Shown: one piece after another, positions 48,948 through 58,526 of the stretch
Layout of the letters: the number at the start of each line of letters is the position of its first letter
Numbering within the stretch: position 1 is the first letter of the stretch
NCBI RefSeq assembly: GCF_019048525.1
Contig: NZ_CP077369.1
Location: 1,674,001 to 1,738,000 of the forward strand
DNA from: Acinetobacter lwoffii
Lineage (GTDB): Bacteria > Pseudomonadota > Gammaproteobacteria > Pseudomonadales > Moraxellaceae
DNA length: 64,000 nucleotides
Reading direction: 5' to 3'
Program-made: the position numbers and the translations under genes
Notes under the pieces: generated by a model
The model's input: the letters and a program-made list of their open reading frames with translations, nothing else
What the model was told of the DNA's origin: nothing
Database searches by the model: none

Positions 48948-49830
48948 ATTTAAATATTTCATCACCAAAAATATTATAGTCATGCATCATTGCTTCAAAA
49001 GATTTTGAATCGGCAGTTTTATCGAGATTATCTAAAGCAGCTTTTTCTACTTTCTCTTCTTGCTCATCAGACATAGTGTTTCTTTTTTCTTGTATTTCTA
49101 ATGCTTTATTTCTCATGTACCCGAGCAAATATTCAGGCATTACTAGATTTGATGGTCTAGAAACCCCATGTTTTAATGAAACGCGACTTGCTCTCATTTT
49201 TGATGAGAGATTAGAACTCACAATTCCTAAAATTAGAAAAGTAGGAAGTTTAGTAAATAGATATATATCATTATCTCCTTGTAAGACATCTATACCAATA
49301 CTTCGAAGAAAATATCTGTTTATATTGCTTGGTAAGTTTAATGATTTGGGAGGAGTATTAATTTCGGATAAGGGGAAGATATGCTGTTCGTATTGATGCA
49401 AATTATCTTGTTTACCTAAAAGGAAATTTCTTAAGTTAAGTTCAGCGAGATTAATTTGATCTATAAAATACTCGCTTTCGTCTTCAAAATTAGAATTCTT
49501 ATTTTTTATGTAGATTAATGTTCTCCATGAAAGGGATGCACAGAATTTTGCTAACCAATCTTTATATTCGGTAACATAATTTTTTTGGTCTAAAAACGGT
49601 ATGAACATTTTTTCAGAAAATTGTTTTTCCCAACTTGAAAAAAGAAGCTCACAATCGTTACATAAGAGGTAATCCTTAATAATATCTTGTTGTCTTTTGT
49701 TAATATTATCTATGTTCCGAAGATATCCGGTAGCACTAGTCTTTTTTAGCCATTTCCCAACAAATTTTGGGATAAAATGACTCTCTTGTAATTCTTTTGC
49801 CTCGTGGCAAAGCGAACATCTATTCTTCAT
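48946..49830 (-). CDS. Cys-rich HNH-like protein of unknown function
   Basis: 294 residues. The N-terminus RCSLCHEAKELQESHFIPKF and then LLCNDCELLFSSWEKQFSE form a C-x2-C...SHxxPKF...C-x2-C pattern like a zinc-bound HNH/treble-clef core. The remainder is helical and unfamiliar, with an acidic, Asp/Glu-rich C-terminus. Base composition is clearly more AT-rich than the flanking dhaK and metH genes, so it was probably acquired. It is bracketed by two copies of the double-hairpin element in opposite orientation. A nuclease role is only inferred. Confidence 0.65.
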   Translation of the reverse strand: MKNRCSLCHEAKELQESHFIPKFVGKWLKKTSATGYLRNIDNINKRQQDIIKDYLLCNDCELLFSSWEKQFSEKMFIPFLDQKNYVTEYKDWLAKFCASLSWRTLIYIKNKNSNFEDESEYFIDQINLAELNLRNFLLGKQDNLHQYEQHIFPLSEINTPPKSLNLPSNINRYFLRSIGIDVLQGDNDIYLFTKLPTFLILGIVSSNLSSKMRASRVSLKHGVSRPSNLVMPEYLLGYMRNKALEIQEKRNTMSDEQEEKVEKAALDNLDKTADSKSFEAMMHDYNIFGDEIFK

Positions 49831-50028
49831 TTTTAGTATATGTAATTTTTGAGAATTTGAACAATATCCACTAATTTTTATTATTAATCAATTAATCCCT
49901 CCCAACCTCCCTTTAGAAAAGGGAGGAGTTGTCACGTAATCCATTTGATACGCGATGATCCTAGACAAAATAATGGACAGCACGTCCCTCTAAAGATAAC
50001 GTAACTTTAATCTTTGGAGATTCAAGAA

Positions 50029-50322
50029 ATGGCTAAACGTTTTAGTCCCGAATTTAAACAGCAAGCGATTGATTATGCACTTTCAAACTCACACGAGTCT
50101 GTAGCTGCAATCGCCCAGAAATTAGGTGTGGGTTATTCAACATTAGATAAATGGATTCGTGAAACCAATCCGGCAGGTTCAAGCAAACGTCAACTTTCAC
50201 CAGAACAACAGCGGATCGTGGAATTAGAGAAAGAAGTCAAACAGCTCAAGGAAGCCAATGACATCTTAAAAAAAGCGCATGTGTACTTTCTAACAGATCA
50301 TGCCAAGAAAAGTACACGGTAA
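50029..50322 (+). CDS. IS3-family OrfA
   Basis: 97 residues from ATG 50029 (MAKRFSPEFKQQAIDYALSN). A helix-turn-helix (SVAAIAQKLGVGYSTLDKWI) is followed by a leucine-zipper-like coiled coil (IVELEKEVKQLKEANDILKKA). A run of seven A at 50268-50274 offers a -1 slip site. The shifted frame is open from there to orfB, giving an OrfAB fusion transposase. Confidence 0.9.
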   Translation: MAKRFSPEFKQQAIDYALSNSHESVAAIAQKLGVGYSTLDKWIRETNPAGSSKRQLSPEQQRIVELEKEVKQLKEANDILKKAHVYFLTDHAKKSTR

Positions 50323-50336
50323 TTCAAGATCTAGAT

Positions 50337-51188
50337 ATGAATGAAGTCACCGTATCTTCTGCCTGTAAATACCTAGGTGTCAGCACTTCAGGCTATTATG
50401 CCTGGCGAAAACGTCAAGCCAATACGGCACAGAAATATAATGACTTAAAAGCCGTATATTGGCAGCATCATGCACGATTGGGTGCACCTTCATTAGTACA
50501 TGACATGCATGATTTAGGTTACAACATGAGCGAACGTACTATTGGAAGGATGCTAAAAAAGCTTGGTTTACGTAGCAGGATTGCGCGTAAATACAAGCAT
50601 ACGACTGATTCAACCCATCGTTTGCCTACAGCACCCAACTTGTTGGATCGCCAATTTACAGTTACTCAGCCTAATAAAGTCTGGACAACAGACATTACCT
50701 ATATCCGCACTAAAGAAGGTTGGTTGTATTTATGTGTGATGCTAGATTTATTTAGCCGTCGTATCGTGGGGTGGCAAACCAGCCATCGAATAGACCGCCA
50801 GTTGGTGTGTGATACGTTTAACTATGCAATGGCTCGTCAGGGTTATCCAACTGGTGTTATGGTTCATTCGGACCAAGGCTCACAGTACTGTAGTCGTGAT
50901 TTTAGAGCGCTGTTACTGAAAAATGATTGTACTCAGAGTATGTCTAGACGTGGAAACTGTTGGGATAATGCAGTGACTGAAAGCTTCTTTCATACATTAA
51001 AAGGTCATGTGGTACATGGCAGTGTGTTTTCGACTCGAAAAGAGGCGAATGCGGTCTTGTTTGATTATATTGAGATTTATTACAATCGGGTCAGAAGGCA
51101 TTCTGCAAACGGCTGGTTAAGTCCAGAAGCCTTTGAACAGAAATATTTCAAGAATTTAGAGGGATCGATTGTCCACGATACTGTCTAG
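50337..51188 (+). CDS. IS3-family OrfB (catalytic part)
   Basis: 283 residues. An HTH_21 region (YWQHHARLGAPSLVHDMHD) precedes the integrase core with WTTDITYIRTKEG (Asp), MVHSDQGSQYCS (Asp) and RGNCWDNAVTESFFHTLK (Glu). It is probably translated mainly as the OrfAB frameshift product; the in-frame ATG at 50337 may give a separate OrfB. Confidence 0.93.
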   Translation: MNEVTVSSACKYLGVSTSGYYAWRKRQANTAQKYNDLKAVYWQHHARLGAPSLVHDMHDLGYNMSERTIGRMLKKLGLRSRIARKYKHTTDSTHRLPTAPNLLDRQFTVTQPNKVWTTDITYIRTKEGWLYLCVMLDLFSRRIVGWQTSHRIDRQLVCDTFNYAMARQGYPTGVMVHSDQGSQYCSRDFRALLLKNDCTQSMSRRGNCWDNAVTESFFHTLKGHVVHGSVFSTRKEANAVLFDYIEIYYNRVRRHSANGWLSPEAFEQKYFKNLEGSIVHDTV

Positions 51189-51247
51189 GATCACGAAAGT
51201 CCCTCTTTCTTAAAGAGGGATTTAGGGAGATTAAAAATCTAAAAACA

Positions 51248-51277
51248 AAAAAATCCCCTCAATCGAGGGGTTTTTTT
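51248..51277 (-). terminator. metH terminator
   Basis: CCCCTC / GAGGGG within an A-run and T-run, 20 bp past the metH stop. Confidence 0.8.
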
Positions 51278-51297
51278 ATATCGAAACTAGAGAATTC

Positions 51298-54200
51298 TTA
51301 AACCACAGAATCATCCAGATTTGGCGCTAACCAACGTTTCGCTTCATCCAAAGTCCAGCCTTTACGCTTCGCATAATCTTCCAACTGGTCGCCAGAGATT
51401 TTACCTACGTTAAAGTATTCAGTTTCAGGGTTTGCATAATAGAAACCGCTGACTGATGAAGGTGGCCACATCGCAAAGCTCGAAGTCAGGTAAGTACCCA
51501 TCTTCTCTGTCGTACCTAACCAGTCAAACAATGATGCTTTTTCAGAATGCTCAGGACAAGCAGGGTAGCCAGGTGCAGGACGAATACCCACATACTTCTC
51601 TTTAATCAAATCTTCATTCGACAATTGTTCATCTGCTTGGTAGCCCCAGAACTCTTTACGAATACGCTCATGTAAATGCTCGGCAAATGCTTCAGCAAAA
51701 CGGTCACCCAAAGCCTGAACCATAATTGCGCTATAATCATCGCCTTTGGCTTTATATTCTTGTGAAAGCTCTTCGGCACCGAAAATCGACACGGTAAAGC
51801 CGCCCAAATAATCCTGAGCCACATCTTTCGGTGCAATAAAGTCCGCCAAAGAATAGTTGGCTCTACCTGTCACCTTGTCAGATTGCTGACGAAGGTGCTC
51901 AAAAGTATGGGTCACGTTGCCATTTTCATCTGCAACCGCAACTGTATCTGCTGCCACACGGTTGGCAGGATAGATCTTGAATGTTGCACGGGCATCAAAG
52001 CGTTTATTCTCGATAATATCTTTGAGCATGGCTTGAGCTTGTTCAAACAAATCACGCGCTGCTTCACCCACCACTTCATCTTCAAGGATTTTCGGGAATT
52101 TACCTGCCAGGCTCCAGGAAATAAAGAACGGCGTCCAGTCAAAATATTCCACCAAGGTTTCAAGCGGATAATTGGTGAATGTTTCTGAACCAATAAAGTT
52201 TGGTTTAACCGGTGCATTCTTGTCAAAGTCGATCTTGAAGCCATTTTCAACCGACTTTTGATAAGACAATTTCGCCGCTTTCGGTTGTTTGTTCGCAAGA
52301 CGGGTACGAATTTTTTCATAATCCGCTGCATAGTCAGCCAGCAATTTTGGCTTCATCTCAGGAGAGAGCAACTGCGTTGCTACACCCACGGCACGTGAAG
52401 CATCTGCGGTGTAAAGCACGCCATCATTATGATATTGCGGTGAGATTTTCACTGCGGTATGCGCTTTAGAAGTCGTCGCACCACCAATCATTAACGGAAT
52501 GTTAAAGCCTTTGCGCTGCATTTCTTTGGCAACAAAGACCATTTCATCCAGAGACGGCGTGATCAGACCAGACAAACCGATGATATCGACTTTTTCATCA
52601 ATCGCAGTTTGTAGAATTTTCTCACATGGTACCATCACGCCCAGATCCACGATGTCATAACCATTACAGCCTAATACTACGCCAACGATGTTTTTACCGA
52701 TGTCGTGTACGTCGCCTTTCACCGTAGCCAGCAGGATTTTACCTTTTGCTTCGGCTTGGGTTTTCTCAGCTTCAATGAACGGGTTCAACCACGCTACAGC
52801 CTGTTTCATCACGCGTGCAGATTTGACTACTTGTGGCAAGAACATTTTACCGGCACCGAACAGATCGCCGACTACGTTCATACCCGCCATCAATGGACCT
52901 TCAATCACATCCAGTGGACGTGTAGAGTTTAAACGCGCTTCTTCAGTATCTTGATCGATATAAGTCGTGATGCCTTTTACCAATGCATATTCAAGACGTT
53001 TTTCAACAGACTCATTACGCCATTCCAGATTTTCTTCGGCTTTTTGCGTACCACTTTGACCACGGTATTTTTCAGCAACAGCAAGCAGTTTTTCGGTTGC
53101 TTCCTGACCGCTTTTACCCTGGTTCTGGTTTAAAACAACATCTTCAACCGCTTCTTTCAATTCTTTATCGATGTCATCGTAAATCGCCATCTGACCGGCA
53201 TTTACAATACCCATAGTCATGCCTTGCTGAATGGCATGGTACAGGAACACCGAGTGAATCGCTTCACGTACCGGTTCGTTACCACGGAACGAGAACGATA
53301 CGTTCGACACACCACCAGAAATCATCGCATTTGGCAGGTTCTGTTTAATCCAGCCAGTCGCTTCAATAAAGTCCACGCCATAGTTGTTGTGTTCTTCAAT
53401 ACCGGTCGCAATCGCAAAGACGTTCGGGTCAAAGATGATATCTTCAGACGGGAAGCCTACTTCATTCACCAGAACATCATATGAACGCTTACAGATTTCT
53501 TTTTTACGCGCAGCTGTATCGGCCTGACCATCTTCATCAAATGCCATCACGATGACCGCGGCACCATATTGACGGCAGAGGCGGGCACGTTCGACAAACT
53601 CGTCATGACCTTCTTTCAGGGAAATCGAGTTCACCACGGCTTTACCTTGCACACATTTCAGGCCCGCTTCGATAATCTCCCATTTAGAAGAATCCAGCAT
53701 GATTGGCACACGTGAAATATCCGGCTCAGAAGCAATCAGATTCAGGAAATGCACCATCGCACCTTGCGAATCGAGCATGCCTTCATCCATGTTGATGTCG
53801 ATGATCTGTGCACCGGCTTCAACCTGTTGACGGGCAACATCAAGCGCTTCGGCGAAGTTTTCTTCACGAATCAGACGCAGGAATTTTTTTGAACCGGTGA
53901 CGTTGGTACGTTCACCAACGTTCACGAACAGTGAATCTTTGGTGATGTTAAATGGCTCTAAACCGCTTAAACGGCAAGCCGGTTCAATTTCAGGAATTTG
54001 ACGAGGGGTAATGCCTGCAACAGCATTTGCAATCGCGCGGATATGATCCGGCGTAGTACCACAGCACCCACCGGTAATATTAATTAAGCCACTTTCTGCA
54101 AATTCTTTAATGAAGGCCGCAGTTTCTTCCGGCGTTTCATCATAACCACCGAAGGCATTTGGCAAGCCAGCGTTTGGATGCGCTGAAACAAAGGTATCGG

Positions 54201-54984
54201 CAACATCAGACACGGTTTTAACGTGTGGACGCATCGCATCTGCGCCAAGTGCACAGTTAAAGCCGATAGATAACGGCTCTGCATGACGCATTGAGTTCCA
54301 GAAGGCTTCTGCAGTTTGACCAGTCAATGTACGACCTGATGCATCCGTGATCGTACCTGAAATCATGATTGGCAGTTCATAGCCTAATTCTTTAAAGACT
54401 TCTTTTACTGCAAAGATGGCAGCTTTGGCATTTAAAGTATCGAACACAGTTTCGATCAGGATGATGTCTGCACCACCTTCGATCAAGGCCTTGGTCGATT
54501 CAATATAGTCAACTTTGAGTGCATCAAAAGTGATGTTACGGAACGCCGGATCATTCACGTTTGGAGAAATAGAAGTGGTACGCGATGTCGGACCAATCAC
54601 ACCTGCCACAAAGCGTGGTTTTTCAGGCGTTGAATATTTGGCACAGGCTTCTTTGGCCAGACGCGCTGCTTCACGGTTAATTTCAGGAACCAGATCTTCC
54701 ATGTGGTAATCCGACATTGAAACACGGGTACCGTTAAAGGTATTGGTTTCAATAATATCGGCGCCAGCTTCCAAGTAAGCTTCATGAATGCCTTGAATGA
54801 TTTGTGGTTGAGTCAGCACCAGCAAATCATTATTGCCTTTGAGATCATAGGCCCAGTCAGCAAAACGCTCACCACGATAATCGGCTTCTTCCAGTTTATG
54901 GCGCTGGATCATGGTACCCATCGCACCATCGATAATTAAAATTCTTTTGGCAAGAAGTTCTTTTAAAGTGGTAAGTGTAGACAT
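51298..54984 (-). CDS. metH: Cobalamin-dependent methionine synthase
   Basis: 1228 residues with all four modules in order. The homocysteine domain ([10 protein letters not shown]; zinc Cys in [11 protein letters not shown]) is followed by the folate domain ([14 protein letters not shown]), the B12 domain ([14 protein letters not shown], the His-on motif DxHxxG) and the C-terminal SAM reactivation domain ([16 protein letters not shown]). It methylates homocysteine from methyl-tetrahydrofolate. I see no cobalamin or SAM riboswitch upstream, but a long inverted repeat lies in the leader. Confidence 0.97.
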   Translation of the reverse strand: MSTLTTLKELLAKRILIIDGAMGTMIQRHKLEEADYRGERFADWAYDLKGNNDLLVLTQPQIIQGIHEAYLEAGADIIETNTFNGTRVSMSDYHMEDLVPEINREAARLAKEACAKYSTPEKPRFVAGVIGPTSRTTSISPNVNDPAFRNITFDALKVDYIESTKALIEGGADIILIETVFDTLNAKAAIFAVKEVFKELGYELPIMISGTITDASGRTLTGQTAEAFWNSMRHAEPLSIGFNCALGADAMRPHVKTVSDVADTFVSAHPNAGLPNAFGGYDETPEETAAFIKEFAESGLINITGGCCGTTPDHIRAIANAVAGITPRQIPEIEPACRLSGLEPFNITKDSLFVNVGERTNVTGSKKFLRLIREENFAEALDVARQQVEAGAQIIDINMDEGMLDSQGAMVHFLNLIASEPDISRVPIMLDSSKWEIIEAGLKCVQGKAVVNSISLKEGHDEFVERARLCRQYGAAVIVMAFDEDGQADTAARKKEICKRSYDVLVNEVGFPSEDIIFDPNVFAIATGIEEHNNYGVDFIEATGWIKQNLPNAMISGGVSNVSFSFRGNEPVREAIHSVFLYHAIQQGMTMGIVNAGQMAIYDDIDKELKEAVEDVVLNQNQGKSGQEATEKLLAVAEKYRGQSGTQKAEENLEWRNESVEKRLEYALVKGITTYIDQDTEEARLNSTRPLDVIEGPLMAGMNVVGDLFGAGKMFLPQVVKSARVMKQAVAWLNPFIEAEKTQAEAKGKILLATVKGDVHDIGKNIVGVVLGCNGYDIVDLGVMVPCEKILQTAIDEKVDIIGLSGLITPSLDEMVFVAKEMQRKGFNIPLMIGGATTSKAHTAVKISPQYHNDGVLYTADASRAVGVATQLLSPEMKPKLLADYAADYEKIRTRLANKQPKAAKLSYQKSVENGFKIDFDKNAPVKPNFIGSETFTNYPLETLVEYFDWTPFFISWSLAGKFPKILEDEVVGEAARDLFEQAQAMLKDIIENKRFDARATFKIYPANRVAADTVAVADENGNVTHTFEHLRQQSDKVTGRANYSLADFIAPKDVAQDYLGGFTVSIFGAEELSQEYKAKGDDYSAIMVQALGDRFAEAFAEHLHERIRKEFWGYQADEQLSNEDLIKEKYVGIRPAPGYPACPEHSEKASLFDWLGTTEKMGTYLTSSFAMWPPSSVSGFYYANPETEYFNVGKISGDQLEDYAKRKGWTLDEAKRWLAPNLDDSVV

Positions 54985-54992
54985 TCAAACTT

Positions 54993-55057
54993 TCTCAGCA
55001 GAAATCAAAAAAAACGACGCTAATCTTAGCAGATTAGTTGGCTGATTTCTGCTGAGA
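54993..55057 (-). promoter_or_regulatory. Structured metH leader: 15-bp inverted repeat with inner hairpin
   Basis: TCTCAGCAGAAATCA (54993-55007) and TGATTTCTGCTGAGA (55043-55057) are perfect 15-bp arms. Between them is a 7-bp hairpin CTAATCT / AGATTAG (55020-55037) followed, on the transcript, by eight T. The outer 3' arm ends 8 bp before the metH ATG and includes its only ribosome-site-like GAGA. Alternative folds could thus expose or mask the start. Confidence 0.5.
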
Positions 55058-55453
55058 TTGCTCAGAATGATGGATAAGCATGATATGAAAATTTGATAAG
55101 TCATCTAGAAAAACAACAAGTTTTAACATGCGGATCAGAAAATAATGCAATCTCGAATCTGATTCGATGCCTTACAGACAAGAAACAGGATCAGAAAATT
55201 AAGCTGATGCTTTCATTCATGAAATTGTCATATTGATGGCTTATGCTGTGCAAATGAAACTTTTGCTCTGCTTGATGACAGGTAGGGCATGAATCGTTTT
55301 GGTAGCAAAATATGTGCGGTTGCTAAGCTTAAATAAGCTGGAATACTCTCTTAAGTAATTGATTTATAAAATCAAAATCTAGTGTTTTAGTCGGAATTAA
55401 ACAGGACGAATAGCAGCAAGAAAATCCAAATAATTGCTTCATATGACAGCAGT
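55058..55453. other. Gap between metH and pitA
   Basis: No gene is supported. The region is AT-rich; no riboswitch class is recognised. Confidence 0.5.
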
Positions 55454-55472
55454 TTGTCATATAATTGTCACA
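55454..55472 (+). promoter_or_regulatory. Pho-box-like operator before pitA
   Basis: TTGTCATATAATTGTCACA holds two direct repeats, TTGTCAT and TTGTCAC, spaced 11 bp apart, close to the CTGTCAT-type PhoB box. A third half-site, CTGTCAT, lies inverted at 55443-55449. A -10-like AACAAT follows at 55482. Confidence 0.55.
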
Positions 55473-55520
55473 ATTTAACTGAACAATATGGGGATTCTTG
55501 AATCCTCTATTCCTGCTTGC

Positions 55521-57140
55521 ATGAATCCTAATCAAACTCCCGTAGATTCAGCACACGGGTCGGCTTCCCAAAAGTCGACCAATGTTCATGTGCCAACACC
55601 GAAATTCTTTATGCCGGTGTTCCTGACTCTTATTATCACTACGCTGATTTATATCGGCTTCCAGTTGTCTGCAGATTTAGCGCATGTACCGGCCTTGGGC
55701 TTGTATTCAGTTATTTTGTTAGCGACGGCACTTTTTATTGCGTTGAGCTTTGAGTTCGTCAATGGCTTTCACGATACCGCCAATGCTGTGGCCACAGTCA
55801 TTTATACCAATGCACTTTCAGCTCCTGTCGCAGTGATGTGGGCCGGCTTCTGTAACTTCCTTGGGGTTATGGTGGCCAGTGGTGCGGTCGCTTACGGCAT
55901 TATTGCGTTATTGCCGGTCGAGCTGATCATGAATGTCGGCTCCGGAGCAGGCTTTGCCATGGTCTTTGCCATGCTGATCGCGGCTATTCTCTGGAATCTG
56001 GGAACCTGGTTCCTCGGTATTCCAGCATCCAGTTCACATACCCTGATCGGTTCGATTCTGGGTGTGGGCATCATGAACTATATTCTGAATGCCGGTACTG
56101 GCGCTTCAGGTATAGACATGGAGCAGGTGATGAAAGTCGGTAAGGCGCTGTTATTCTCGCCTTTAATCGGTTTTGCATTTGCTGCGATTGTGTTCCTGCT
56201 GGTGAAAAAAATCTTCAAGCGTCAACTGGAACTGTTTCAGCCACCTGAAGGTAACAAGCCACCACCACCATTGATTCGTGCCATGCTGATCTTTACCTGT
56301 ACTGGGGTGAGCTTTGCCCATGGTTCAAATGACGGTCAAAAAGGTATGGGTCTGATCATGTTAATCCTGATCGGCTGTGTGCCGTTGGCGTACTCGCTGA
56401 ACAAAAATCTGGATGTACAACATATTCAGTCTTTTGGTCAGTTATCTGCACAAACAGCGGATGTGATCTATCCAAATCATCAGGATATTCCGGATGAACA
56501 AGCTCGTGATGTGATCACCAAGTACATTCAGACCAAGGAAATTACCCCTGAAGTCGTGCCTGCATTGGCAAGCTTGACGGATCATCTGGGTGAGAAAGTC
56601 GGTAGCTATACCAGCATTAAGGATGTTCCTGAAGCTCAAGTATCTGAATTCCGTAATGACATGTATCTGAGCACTACAGCATTTAAGCGTCTGGATAAAG
56701 CAGAAGCTTTACCGGCAATGAGTGCTGCGCAGGAAAAAACAGTGGATGAATACCGTGACAATCTGGATTCATTCCTGCAATACATCCCGACCTGGGTAAA
56801 AGTGGCGACAGCCTTGGCACTTGGTCTGGGTACGATGGTCGGCTGGAAGCGTATTGTCGTGACGGTTGGTGAGCGTATTGGTAAACAGCATATGACTTAT
56901 GGTCAGGGTATGTCTGCCGAACTTGTGGCAATGTCAACTATTGCAGCGGCAGATGGCTTTGGTATGCCGGTATCAACCACCCATGTATTGAACTCTGCAG
57001 TAGCAGGTACCATGGTGGCGAACAAGTCAGGTCTGAACTTCCAGATGGTGAAAACTATTCTGTCTGCCTGGATCTTTACTTTACCAGCAACGATCTGTTT
57101 GTCAGGTACTTTGTACTGGTTGCTTCTTAAAGTCTTCTAG
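55521..57140 (+). CDS. pitA: PiT-family inorganic phosphate transporter
   Basis: 539 residues from ATG 55521. An in-frame ATG at 55488 is possible, but it would lie at or before the transcription start implied by the Pho box and -10. About ten membrane helices, with the duplicated signatures SFEFVNGFHDTANAVATVIYTN and SFAHGSNDGQKGMGL. A cytoplasmic loop (about residues 290-410) splits the two halves. It imports metal-phosphate with protons. Confidence 0.92.
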   Translation: MNPNQTPVDSAHGSASQKSTNVHVPTPKFFMPVFLTLIITTLIYIGFQLSADLAHVPALGLYSVILLATALFIALSFEFVNGFHDTANAVATVIYTNALSAPVAVMWAGFCNFLGVMVASGAVAYGIIALLPVELIMNVGSGAGFAMVFAMLIAAILWNLGTWFLGIPASSSHTLIGSILGVGIMNYILNAGTGASGIDMEQVMKVGKALLFSPLIGFAFAAIVFLLVKKIFKRQLELFQPPEGNKPPPPLIRAMLIFTCTGVSFAHGSNDGQKGMGLIMLILIGCVPLAYSLNKNLDVQHIQSFGQLSAQTADVIYPNHQDIPDEQARDVITKYIQTKEITPEVVPALASLTDHLGEKVGSYTSIKDVPEAQVSEFRNDMYLSTTAFKRLDKAEALPAMSAAQEKTVDEYRDNLDSFLQYIPTWVKVATALALGLGTMVGWKRIVVTVGERIGKQHMTYGQGMSAELVAMSTIAAADGFGMPVSTTHVLNSAVAGTMVANKSGLNFQMVKTILSAWIFTLPATICLSGTLYWLLLKVF

Positions 57141-57153
57141 GACTTTTTAAGGT

Positions 57154-57180
57154 AAAAACGCTGCTTTGGCAGCGTTTTTT
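57154..57180 (+). terminator. pitA terminator
   Basis: AAAAACGCTGC / GCAGCGTTTTT with a TTTG loop, followed by T residues. Confidence 0.9.
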
Positions 57181-57271
57181 TATGGGTGGAAGAAAAATTA
57201 AGGATGTAAAAGAGGAATCTAAATTACGATTAAGGCGACAGGGATGTCGCCGTTAGGCTGTGATATAGGGA

Positions 57272-58358
57272 GGCGAATTCAAACATGAGGTGCGACAGTT
57301 TGAAAAGTCTTATGATAATCAACAAGCTGAGCAAATTTCTCTAATGGTGTAAGCCAATCTAACGCTTTTCTAGGACGAGTATTCAGTGACATGGCAACTT
57401 GATTTAAATAATGCTGATCTGCCTGATTTAAATCAATCCCTTTAGGTAAATATTGCCTAATTAAACCATTCATATTTTCGCATGTGCCTTTTTGCCAGGG
57501 TGAATGTGGGTCACAGAAATATACATCTATGCCTAAATCTTCTTCAAGTATTTTATGTTCTGCCATCTCGCGTCCACGGTCATAGGTCAACGTTTTACGC
57601 AGTTCTGCAGGTAAATATTTCAGAGCTTCAGTTAAAGCCTTGCGCACTGATTCTGCCTTTGCATCAGGTAATGTTGCCAAGATACAGAGCCGTGTATTTC
57701 GTTCAATAAGTGTTGCTATCGAACTTTTATTGTCTTTACCTTTAATTAAATCAGCTTCCCAATGACCCGGTATTTTTCTTTCTTGAACTTCGGCTGGGCG
57801 CTCATGAATAGTTTTAATATCCTGTAATATAGAATCTTTTTTAGGTTCACCGTTAGCTTTTCGCTTTTTATTTTCATGACGCAGACAGGATAATAAGTCT
57901 TTTTTCAACTCACCCTTTGGTAATGCTCGTATCGTTGAATAAATCGTTGTATGGCTTACATTCATTGTTTGATCCAAATCAGGAAATGTCTTTAAACGCT
58001 TTGCTATTTGCTGAGGAGACCATAAACAACGGATCGCTTCAACAATAAATTTCCAGAGGATTGAATCGATTTTGAGTTTTCTGTGACCACGTCTACGTCT
58101 AGCGAAGGTGTTATCAGAAGCATATTGAGCTTGATAAACGTCATTGATGCTATTTCTTTTAAGCTCACGATAGATCGTACTAGGATGTCTTTTAATGAGT
58201 TCAGCAAATTTTCTGGCTGAAAAGCCTTCTTTTCTTGACTCAAGCATTAATGCAGTACGATCTTCAAAGTTAAGATGATGGTATGACAATTTTATATACT
58301 CCATAAACCCTTTAAATTAATTAGGTGGTTTATGTCGCACTTCAAGTTTTACTCTGCC
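57272..58358 (-). mobile_element. ISAba125-like IS30-family element, copy 4
   Basis: 1087 bp with a perfect 3-bp duplication GGA (57269-57271 and 58359-58361). It is intergenic between the pitA terminator and the IS4-family element. The transposase is identical to copy 3. Confidence 0.93.
57279..58304 (-). CDS. IS30-family transposase (ISAba125 copy 4)
   Basis: 341 residues, intact, with IS30 helix-turn-helix and D-D-E motifs. Its sequence equals that of copy 3, which suggests recent duplication. Confidence 0.95.
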   Translation of the reverse strand: MEYIKLSYHHLNFEDRTALMLESRKEGFSARKFAELIKRHPSTIYRELKRNSINDVYQAQYASDNTFARRRRGHRKLKIDSILWKFIVEAIRCLWSPQQIAKRLKTFPDLDQTMNVSHTTIYSTIRALPKGELKKDLLSCLRHENKKRKANGEPKKDSILQDIKTIHERPAEVQERKIPGHWEADLIKGKDNKSSIATLIERNTRLCILATLPDAKAESVRKALTEALKYLPAELRKTLTYDRGREMAEHKILEEDLGIDVYFCDPHSPWQKGTCENMNGLIRQYLPKGIDLNQADQHYLNQVAMSLNTRPRKALDWLTPLEKFAQLVDYHKTFQTVAPHV

Positions 58359-58390
58359 GGACATATCATCAGCTTAACAAAAGATTTTTG

Positions 58391-58414
58391 TTACTTTTGA
58401 TCTTTCAAAAGTAA
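58391..58414. repeat. Small palindrome in the intergenic region
   Basis: TTACTTTTG / CAAAAGTAA with a six-base loop. Between ISAba125 copy 4 and the IS4-family element I see nothing else except the palindromic repeat arm. Confidence 0.4.
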
Positions 58415-58526
58415 AGAAAAAAAGAAGCTATAAAATAGATCAACTTAAATCTGCCCAAAGCACATTCATAAGAATTTGAATGATTGAAAGCCCAAATTAA
58501 CCTCTCCTTAACCCTCTCCTAGAAGG

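Larger units (their letters stand above)
49956..51193 (+). mobile_element. IS3-family insertion sequence
   Basis: 1238 bp with ends TGATCCTAGACA / TGTCTAGGATCA and a CGA duplication (49953-49955 and 51194-51196), as expected for IS3. It has two overlapping-phase genes with a -1 shift. It is inserted in the spacer of a double-hairpin repeat. Confidence 0.9.
49894..51232. repeat. Double-hairpin repeat element, copy II-3, split by the IS3-family element
   Basis: The left part (49894-49955) starts AATCCCTCCCAACCTCCC and includes TTTAGAAAAGGGAGGAG. The right part (51197-51232) is AAGTCCCTCTTTCTTAAAGA and ends TTAGGGAGATT. With the IS removed, the 98-bp sequence is the reverse complement counterpart of the element at 48843-48947. 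Confidence 0.75.

Noticed and set aside
48298..48948. CRISPR array in the repeated GGGAGG-type sequences
   Set aside because: Units are not regularly spaced, differ in length, form double hairpins and enclose a gene; no cas gene is nearby.
54985..55487. Cobalamin or SAM riboswitch upstream of metH
   Set aside because: No B12-box or SAM-box pattern is visible; only the inverted repeat structure is supported.
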